This document shows positions 36,101-46,500 of a DNA stretch of 64,000 bases, piece after piece. Each line of letters opens with the position of its first letter. Position 1 is the stretch's first letter. The position numbers were made by a program, and so were the translations under genes. The notes under the pieces were generated by a model. That model ran no database searches. It was not told where the DNA came from and saw only the letters and a program-made list of their open reading frames with translations. The DNA comes from Sweltsa coloradensis (lineage: Eukaryota; Arthropoda; Insecta; Plecoptera; Chloroperlidae), in NCBI GenBank assembly GCA_024449915.1, contig JAMZAV010000916.1, forward strand, positions 144,932 through 208,931. The letters are read 5' to 3'.

Positions 36101-39100
36101 CAACATTCTGTGTTTGATTGATTATTGATTGATTATTGATTGATAATTGATTAATATAACCATGTATGCTGTCACATATATGATAAATTATCTTATTTTG
36201 GTAATCAAAACGTCATCCTAACGTTATTAGCCCATAATAAATAATGCGGTCTAAAGGACCGGGCGCGACTACTAACGTTACAAACAGGGGCGCGACTACT
36301 CTCGCATGGGCGCCGGCAGGAATTTTAGCAGGGGGGGGGCAACAACCACAATTTGTAGTTTCGTTGGGCAGGCATGGGGGGTTTGGGGGGCGGGGTCCCC
36401 CAACAATAGCGCCGCAGGCGAAATTTTTGAAAATCAGGTTTTTAGAATGCATTTGGTGGGTTTTAGAAAAAAGTAGTGGGCTGAATACGATACCGAAATT
36501 AAGTAATTTTTGTGCAGTAGATACTAGAAAGTAAACAAAAAAACATTGTGTCTCAACTTTTATACGGTTACTAAAATGGGTTATGAGTTGAAAATGAAAC
36601 ACACGTTTTAAAAATAAAGGCTATATTTTAATTGCATAAAATTATAATGAATGTGACTGTTTTGATCACATTTTCTTTTTTTACATAAACTGCAACTTGT
36701 AAGTTCTCTCCAGTTGCAATGCAATGTGGAATAAAAATATAAAACATAAACACGTTCTTAGAGGTCTACATCGACTAATAATATACTAAAGTCCTTTGCA
36801 AGTAAAGAAAGATCCCAGGTATCAAGAAATTTCCCCTCCTCGTTACCTCCTCCACTTGGCACGGGTGACAGTACTCGCGAGACGTTGGAATGCAGAAGGC
36901 TGCATGACCCATTCATCCAGGTGTCATTGTTAAGAAATCAATTTTTTGATGTAGTTAAAATGTTATAATTTCTCATTTATTTTCAAATATATGGAATAAT
37001 CATGTAAAATTAATATAAAATAAACTTTGTATTTTAAAAATAGCATGAAAACTGCCGTAATTAGAGTTAGCTGTAACTTCATGGTTACGATCAGAATAAT
37101 TACGGCAGGCAATAATTACGGCAATTTTCAAGCTATTTTAAAAATACAAAGTTTATTTTATATTAATTTTACATAATTATTCCATATATTTGAAAATAAA
37201 TGAGAAATTATAACATTTTTAAGTACATCAAAAAATTGATTTCTTAACAATGACACCTGGATGAATGGGTCATGCGGCCTACCGCATTCCAACGTCTCGC
37301 GAGTACTGTCACCCGTGCCGAGTGGAGGTGGTAACGAGGAGGGGAAATTTCTTGATACCTGGGATCTTTCTTTACTTGCAAAGGACTTTAGTCTACAAAT
37401 CATAGAAACGATATCTTGTTACATTATTAATATTTATTTCAATAAATCATACACATAACATCACATAACATAAAATAAATGGAAAAAGGGGCGTGATTGA
37501 CTAGACCCAAAAAGGAAAATGAGAAATTTCAATGCATTACTAATAGCCTACAAACATAAACACAAATTTCTATTTGAATAAAGAATAAATTATTGTAGGC
37601 CTACCGTGTTTTGGGAGTCTATTTACTAAACTCTAAACAACATGCTAAATTTCATCTAATTATCACTTGTGCCGCTAGTACCAACTTAAAATACCGCCAA
37701 ATTCAAAGGCAGCACCGGCACCGCTAACTTTGATGAAATAGCAAAAAAATAAAATCTAGCAACACTCCGCTCCCGATCAGATCATTAAATATATTAATAT
37801 TATTAATATTAATTTTCAATTGAATTTCGGTTTCACAAATACATTAATTTATATGTAATACACGCATATCGCCAGTTAAAATTTATTTTCCCTGAAATCC
37901 AGGGGGGGCAAGCGCCCCCCCTTGCCCCCCCCTCCCGGCGCCCATGTACTCTCGGGTTAAAAATTTTGCTTACGCTATTTTGTTATCACATTTACAAGCA
38001 TTAACTTTGGGCTCTCAAGCAAAAAGAAAAAAGAAAAATTATTTTTTATGTGTGGAAGCACAAAAATTTATTTTTGAACATAAAAAAATATCTTTACAAT
38101 ATTTTGTTGAACTGACTATAGGTTCTTGCAAAATAAATTTGTTTAAATAGTAAATACTGTATTTTCCAGAATCTGAGACTATTTTCACCAAATTTTCAAA
38201 GCAAAATTTTGTGGGTTGTTATCGTATTATGTGAACTGCAGTTGCAATGCAATTTTTTTTTGTTTTATTTATTTATTTTATAAACTATCCTATTCAGTTA
38301 TAAAAACTGATTTGCAAACAAGGACCACTAAATAAAACTAATTACATAAAAAGCACTACCAGGCTGTATGACTGGTGAATTGTAAGTGGGATTCTTGAAT
38401 TGGAATGCAGAGCTTTTCCCACAAAGAAACTGAATCTTCAAAGATGTGCCAATTATACCATCGTTAAAACGCCTTACCTGCCAAGCGTGTCTTCACCCAT
38501 TCATACCAGAATTCTAAACTTAAATTTGTTGTCTAACAACAGTCTCAGACTTACTGAAACTGGAGGATTATTTGCAATGCGGAGTGAAAGGTTTGTATCG
38601 GCAACGCTGTCGAAGTGTGATTGGCGCACACCAAGATGTATTTGGGGTTGATAGGCATTTACAAGACTATACTACTTATACTGCTTGAATGAACACGGTG
38701 GAATGGACAGTGCACCTGCATAGATAATGATGAATATCACTTTATCTTCCATTTTCTTATCAAGATGAAAAAAAAACGAGTGAATAGTTACAACAAAGTA
38801 GAGAATAGTCTTCAATTCAAGGTCGTTAGCAATAAATGAGCAAAAACAACAAATTTGTTCTGCAAATATGAAAAAAGCTCGATAAGCAGTCCCCCCCCCC
38901 CCCTATTTTCCTGCACAAAGAAAACGTGTGCATGCTAGGGGTGTAATGGTCTAATGAGATCTTATTACTTACCAGGATTTATGTCCCTGGTAGCAACCAT
39001 GTAACGACCCATCTCTTCGTTGCACCTCACTTCCAAACAGTCTGCAGCGCTTTGGATGTTTGGATGTTGGTCAAATGCCTTCTGCGGAAAAGGCTTCAAG

Positions 39101-40493
39101 GCATCTCTAGTAGGCTTACGGTCCAGTTGAAGCTTGCTCAGGGCAGCCATGGTGGACTTCATCTTATCCTCTGCTAGATGGCTGGCTGAGAGAAGACAGT
39201 CTTCAGCTTCCTGTGGAATACACAAGATAAATCCAATCATACATGACTCCATGAGCGCTAAAGTAAAAAATGTAATGAATTATTTCTAGGAAAACGCTTT
39301 AGTCCCGCCACGTTGTTGGATGAGCGTAATTGGTGCATTGAGTTGCCAAGTGTTGTGCGGATTTTCTGTTGTTCTGTGAAAAAATCATTAGTAAGTTGAA
39401 GATTTTTTTAAAATTCATTTAAATTAAAAAAAAAAACTATAGTTCTAATTTTTTTAATTAATCGTAATTTAAAAAAGAAAAAAATCGTAAAATTTCGATT
39501 TTCATAAGAAATAATTTTTCGATGGCGCTCAGATTTCACAGGAATATATAAATTTATAAAATTAAGGTTATGTGAAAAAATCATTACGATCGGATAAAGA
39601 CGTAAAAGTTGTGATTTATTAAAGAAACTTATCTTTCGATAACGCTCAAAATTCACACGAATATATCAATTCATAAAATTAAGGTTCTGTGAAAAAATTA
39701 TTACAATCGGTCAAAGCATGTAGGTGTTATAAATCGAAGAATTTTGTTAAAAAAAAAAAAATCGTAAAATTGCGATTTTCATGAGAAATAATTTTCCGAT
39801 TGCGCTCAAAAACGTGGCAGTTCTAAGTTCAGAGATTTCGAAGGTCTCCATAAAATTTCATCGCAATCGGAGTATCGGTTTAGCCGGAATCGTGTGGACA
39901 AACAGACAAAAATACAAAAAAAAAACATTCCGGATTTTTTTCTCCAGTGTAGAAGAATGGAATCTTCGCTTCGCTCGCTACGCTCATCCAAAAATATCTG
40001 GAATATAGCTAGGGGTACATAGGACAAGATATTGTTTTCAAGATGAAAAACATTAGATTAGATGTGATATTAGATATAACATTTTAGATGTGAACAAGCT
40101 AGTAAATATTGGTGTCAAACTGGCATAAGCCTTTATTGTATATCATTTTGCCTTGTGGTTTCATAATCTAAGTCCAGAACAGATATTATATTTTAAACTT
40201 GACAAGGTATACATAATGGTGAACAATTAAATATGGCCATGATAGCTCATAATAAGGCGCTTGTTAGACCGGTAGGCCTACATTGTTGATGCTATCTGCT
40301 ATATTTGTGTATTTTATAATTTGTAATGTTTAGTTTTAGTAGGTAACTCTCAAGTTTGAATGACATTGTCTTCTACTCGTCTACCAATGGAGAATTTACA
40401 TAAGTTCCAGATATCGGTAAAAGTATCTGCAATAGATATTCTTCTAAAAATGATATAAACATCAATTTAAGGTTTTTAAAGTTAATCGTTCAA

Positions 40494-40550
<57 letters not shown>

Positions 40551-43500
40551 GTTTTATTTCCAATACAAATGTTACATTGTAGTTGAATTATTACAATAGG
40601 GTATTTGGAAAAATGTTTAAATATACAGTTAAATAAATAAATAGATTACCATAGTAGGCTATATAAATAAACTAAGAATATAATACAATGAAAAAATAAA
40701 AAATACGATTAATATTACACTTAAATTTTGAATTAGAGATAAATAAAATACATTTTAAAATCCATAGGCCCCTAGTCACTAGTGCACTTGGTTGTAACCT
40801 GGACATATTGAATTTTTTTTTATTGCAGTAGGTATCTTTGAAGGCCTATATGTTTTTGTCTTCTAGGTATTCTTGAACTGAGTAATATGCTTTTTTTAGA
40901 AAAATTGATTTCAGCTTGTGTTTGAATGAGTTTACATTGTTTATATTTTTTATTTCTGTGGCAATTTGTTGTAAAGTTTTGAGTTTATGTATGATGAATT
41001 TAATTGTAGTGTTTTAGTTTTGAGGTATTGTGTGTGAATATGTTTATTTTGACGGGTGTTGTGAGAATGGATGTCGCTGTTGAGGTATGTTCATTGGGTT
41101 TTTTGTGTATGTACAAGATGGTTTGCATTATGTATAAGCTGTAGAATGTTAATATCTTATGTTTTATAAAGTGTTCTTTACAGTGAGGTTTTATGAAAGA
41201 GTCTTTTCTTTGTCTTAGACCCAGAATTATCCTGAGAGCTTTTTTTTGCAATGTGAAAATTGTTTTTGCATTTGGGGAACCACCCCAGAATTCTACTCCA
41301 TATCTGAGATGAGATTCAAAGTTTGCGGAATATGCTATTTTAGCTGTTTTAATATTTGAAATTGATTTTATAATCCTTAATGCATCTATGTATCTATTGA
41401 GGGTCAAAGTTTGACCTTATAAATTTCCCGCACATTTATTTTGAAACGGCTGCCTACGTCACCAGCCCTCATGACAAACACGGACGTCTAGATAAACTAG
41501 GAAATTCTTTCCCTTTACCACAGTCTTTGGTTCTTACAACAATGGCCAACAATAAACAACAGATGATGTCCTTTTCCAAGTTTTATAATCAACATTGTGT
41601 TTTTACTTATTATCAGTAAAAATGCGCTTAAAGCTTACGTTATGATATTACTAAATGTATAAAATAGAATATTAAGCATAACAAACTAGATGTCAAAATG
41701 AGCTTCTACAGCCAAGATAATCTCCGAAAGCGAGTAGCTTGATATATCGTTACGTGATTGGTTGATTCGTATCATGAGGACTGGTGACGTTTGACCTGTT
41801 TTTCCCGCCAAAATATGTTAGAAACTTTCACCTTAATTTTATAAATGAAAGTATTCACAAAATCAAGAAAATAAGTTATTTTTAAGGTGGCCTTAACCCA
41901 GTAGAACCATAAAATAATGTTATGCAAATTCCCTATTGTGGGCATATGAGTGTTAAATGGAATAATTATAAAACAAAAAATAAAAAATAAAAAATAAATA
42001 ATTATAATATTTTGCTAAACCTTTTCCAAAGTTAATATCTAAGCTGAATTGAAGCAAAGATGAATCTATGAGGTGTACATTATACAACCACTCTTTTTTG
42101 TTCTCAAAACTTGAACAATATACATACATAAAATTGACAAATCAAGCTAAACTAAAGGGGACCATATTTTAAAAGTTACAAACCGGGACAACTAAAGTGC
42201 AAGTATATTATGTACTTTATACTCCATGGACTACTTTGGGGTCTGCGGCAAGCCCCAGCCGCTGGAGGCGAATTTTTTTCGAGATATATTTGTGTCAAAT
42301 GCCCAGAAAACCACTTTCTGACATAAAAATATGAATTATTGATTATTATGTGTACATTTTTTGTCTAAATCTTTATCAAGTGGTTTAAAAATGATAGTAC
42401 AAAATAAAATACAAGCACTCGTCAGAAAATAATACGTGTAAAGTATCGATGAGTTCATCATACTAATGAAGTCATAGTCAATAATATTTATAATAAATAT
42501 AATTAATAATATTAATATAATATAACAAAATAATTGAAAACGCATTGAATATGTTATTATAATGCGCATGAATTAAGTTTTAATACATTTTGTCTTTTCA
42601 ACGAAAAGATTATAGTAAGTATGTAATTAACCAAATACCAAGTTCAGTTGCATGATTAATACATTTTGATTTTTGATTTTTTATAAACAAAATCAATGCG
42701 AATATTGACTGTGAAAATTAGGGGTGTGTACTGTGCAAGTCCTGATTTTTTAATTCGAGTCGAGTCAGAGTACTTAAAATAACTCGAGTCTAATTATTAG
42801 ACTCCGAGTACTAAGTCTTTTTTAAAATTTCACATCTACTCTTTGACTATATTTTTTTACAATTATGTTCAATATTAATTTTATTTATTGATATGTCTAT
42901 ATGTTGGCTCCAAAAGTGAAAATAACAACTAATTGATTTAAACATTTAATACTAATCTCTCTCTCTAGATCATTTTAATGATCAATCACAAAATATGTTA
43001 TTAGGGCTAGGCTATGATATATAATTCAGTAGTAGGCCTAAGTGGTATAACATGAAAATGTTGATACAAACATTATAGTGACAAATTTTTATTACTTGTA
43101 CCAAAAAAAGTTCAGAACTTCCAAAAAGAAGACAAATTTGTATCAAAAGACTGAGGTTAGTATTATGGATATTCAGGGTTGTTAAGGTAATGCCAAGAAT
43201 AGATAACGATTTTTACGTTTTCACACTCGCGCGCGACCCGGCACCTCCACCATTAGTACGAATTCTGGCGAATTTGCTCACAGATATCTTAACACCTATA
43301 GTAGGCTAGATTAGCAGTCTCCAATACCTCCGCACAGGCGCGAGTGTACCAAATTGAAGCACCAATCACTCCATTTCAAGATGGCGATTTGGCGTTTTAA
43401 TTAATGTTTTTTAATGCAATAAAGTATATTTTACAGGATTGTTTGATATGGTTTTAGCTTGTGCAGCATGGGATTGCATAAGGGAATTTAGTAATCATTT

Positions 43501-46500
43501 GATGTTAATGGCTAGTTTGCTCACCTGTCAAACTGACGGCAATTTTGAGAACTATTTTGGCTACAAGTCGCTACCATACACTTAACATGCAAACAAGAAT
43601 TTCAAGATGGCTTCTAATTGTCACGAAAGTGGACCAATGACTGCTAATCTAGCCTACTATAGGTGTTTAATTAAACGAGGGAGCGGAGCGACCGAGTGTC
43701 TCCATTCAACTCGAACGGCTCTCATTCTGTGATTCTGTCTGTCTGTCTGTCTGTCTGTCTGTACGTCGAAAATCAGCCGAACCGCTGAACAGATTGGGCT
43801 GAAATTTTAAACAGGCATCCAGTACGAGTTTACTGAGAACTGCTAACAAAATGAGCTAGATCCATTGCGATTTAATCCTACAATAAATAAAAATGTGATT
43901 TTTAAAATATCGATAGCATTTGTTTAGTAGCAGCTAGCGGGACAAGATCTACGTGGCTTGCTTGGCCTATTGGTAAGCATTAAGTGTACCGCACGGAGGG
44001 TTGGGGTTCGATACCCGTTAGCTCGAACATTTTTATATTTTTACACCCAAATTATATTTTGGAGGGGTGTTAAATGGGAAATAAAACTTAGGTGATTTTG
44101 TTTTATCTTGGAAATTTGTTAATGTTTCACGCTAATACGTTTTGAATACGATTCGCATTTCAAATGTTCAATTTATATAACTTGATTGAGCCATGTGTTG
44201 AGTACCCGGTATCATTCCTCATACTGGGCTAGATCCTTAGGTATAGGGGAGGAAAGGTGATGTTCCCGGGTACTCAACACTTGGCTCACTCACTCGTTTA
44301 ACAACGAATTTGGCGTTTTCCCTAGTATCTATGAATTTGCTATAGGCTACCCGGCACCTCCACCAAAATCATTGAATAATACTTGCACACCTCAGGAGAA
44401 AATTAATTATCTTCCTGTAAGTGGAAGAACCTATTTCAATGTTATTTCAGTTAGTATTTATCAGAGGAGTGTATTTTTTCAAGTAGAACATTATCACACG
44501 GTACAGTTGACAGAATACCGGGACACTTCCCCTCCAAAATTGCAGACCAGTACAAATACGTAATTTTAATTAGTCTCTCGGGACACCGGTACAAGTGTTC
44601 TAAAAACGGTACTGTACTGGTTAATCCGGTACGTCTGGTCACCTTAACTTGGCATTTCATCGATTAAGAGATACTATCAGTAGCTCATACAATTTGAACT
44701 ATCTTGTTACTAGGTCTCAAACGTCTAAAAATTAAAATAATAAATCAAAATATTCTTTTGAGTGGCTCGTTGGAGTAGTGGTTAGACTGTTTCCAATGCA
44801 GTTGCAGAGGGTCCCGGATTTTTTAAGTTAAGTTTTTTTAACGTTTTATATGGATTCGAGTCCATCACTTCTTGTCTTAGGAATTAGTAAAGGTCTACGG
44901 TGAATTTAGAGCCATCCTAGCAACGCGGCACTTAATAAATTTAAAGTTGTTCTGAATCGGTCTTGTTGATTCTGGCGTGGATCCGCGGGTGTTCGCACTG
45001 TCCAATGGACAGTGCGTGGTGGTGGTATGGACAGTGTCCATACCACTGATTTCTATATTTCCTAAAAATATCGATCTTTGGTTTATTTATTTTTTATTTA
45101 GTTATTTATTTATTTATTTAACGTCTATCCTATTCAGTTATAAAAACTGATTTACAAAGGAGGACAACTAAATAAATCTTATTACATAGATGCAGACACA
45201 ACAATGAACTACATTTAAGTAAATATTTGAAATAGTAATATTACAACAATGCATTAAATACTCAACAAATTTGATAACAAATAAAAAGGATATTAAATGC
45301 AATTTATGAATGAATCAAATATATATAAAAAAAGGGGGTGGGGAATGAAAAGAAAAGGAAAAAAAAGAAAGAAAGAAAAAAGAAGAAGAAGAAAAAAAAA
45401 CATTAAAAAAGAAAAACGAAAAAAAAAACTGATTTATTAGACGATCCCACTCAAACGAATATGAGGTTTGCCAAAAATCAGGAACAGCAAATCAGGGAGT
45501 AATCAATCTTTCGCGGAAGAAACCACCGAACGCGAATCTTAATTCTTGTGTTCAACCATCATTCTTGTGTTCAAATCTTGATAACAATTTAGTACAAAAG
45601 ATCTTGACTCTAATATATAATTATATCAGATATATAATTATTTAAAATTGTTCAAGTCAAAAACTGATCACAGCAATGATACAGGACACCTAACACAAGT
45701 TGCAAGTTCCACCAGTTGGCGGCAACCAGACAATCTAGGCAGAAAAATGTCAATTGAAAATACATTGAATACATCAAAATCAAAGCAATAATGAACAAAC
45801 AAAGAGAACAGCAAAATCATAAATAAGAACATATGAAGATAAATTAACATTTCATAAACACAAAGACAATACCCCAAAAATAAATAGTAAAAATCAATTC
45901 TTCTTTGTTCTTCGATTCATTATCATTGCTCCAATTTTACTTTTAAATTGTACTATTCCTAGCTCAGTAAACTGGCTTCTAATATCATAAGAAATTGAAT
46001 TCCAAAAGGATACTCCTCTGTAAAAGAATGACTTTCTTAATGATTCAGAATTTAATTTAGGAACTTTCAAAGAGTTCATTAGAATAGAATTTCTATCACG
46101 AATCACGATCAACAAATTGAAAAATATTGGGTAAAATACCTGAATACATACCTTTCAATACTTTGTATGTATTTACCAGTACGCTATATTTCATTCTTTC
46201 CTCAATCGTGAAGCAATCAGATTGTAAATCTTGTTGGTTATCACTCACTCGTCGATTGCGTCGGGGCCTACAGGGTTGGCTTGGTGGCTTTGGTTATATG
46301 ACTGAGTGGGTATAGACTCTAAATACCGGTTCGACTTTATTTATTTTACCTCATTGGTGATTTATTTAATGCCTAAGGCTGCTATTCCGTTATGCTATAT
46401 CTGGAAGTATGCTATACTCAAAGTACACTTCACAAAGACGGTAAAGACAGGAGACTTCACGCACCTTCTTTCATCAGGTCGACAAACATAAAGGTGAATG

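Larger units (their letters stand above)
35693..37975. mobile_element. Outer foldback element hosting the hAT insertion
   Basis: The left end, TTTCAACCCGAGAGTAGTCG at 35,706, is the inverse of the right end once the hAT element is removed (GCGCGACTACTCTCGGGTTA). GGTCTTTTAGACC and CGCGACTACT recur at 35,717-35,736, 35,908-35,926 and 36,249-36,300. Confidence 0.6.

Noticed and set aside
36244..36602. Open frames on both strands rich in Gly and Pro
   Set aside because: They overlap the G-rich end of the hAT-like element.
41401..41835. Possible MITE between GTCACCAGCCCTCATGA and its inverse
   Set aside because: Only about 17 bp match and the outer borders and target site cannot be fixed.
43238..44365. 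CCCGGCACCTCCACCA present at both ends of this segment
   Set aside because: The surrounding sequence is not collinear, so I could not support a segmental or target duplication.
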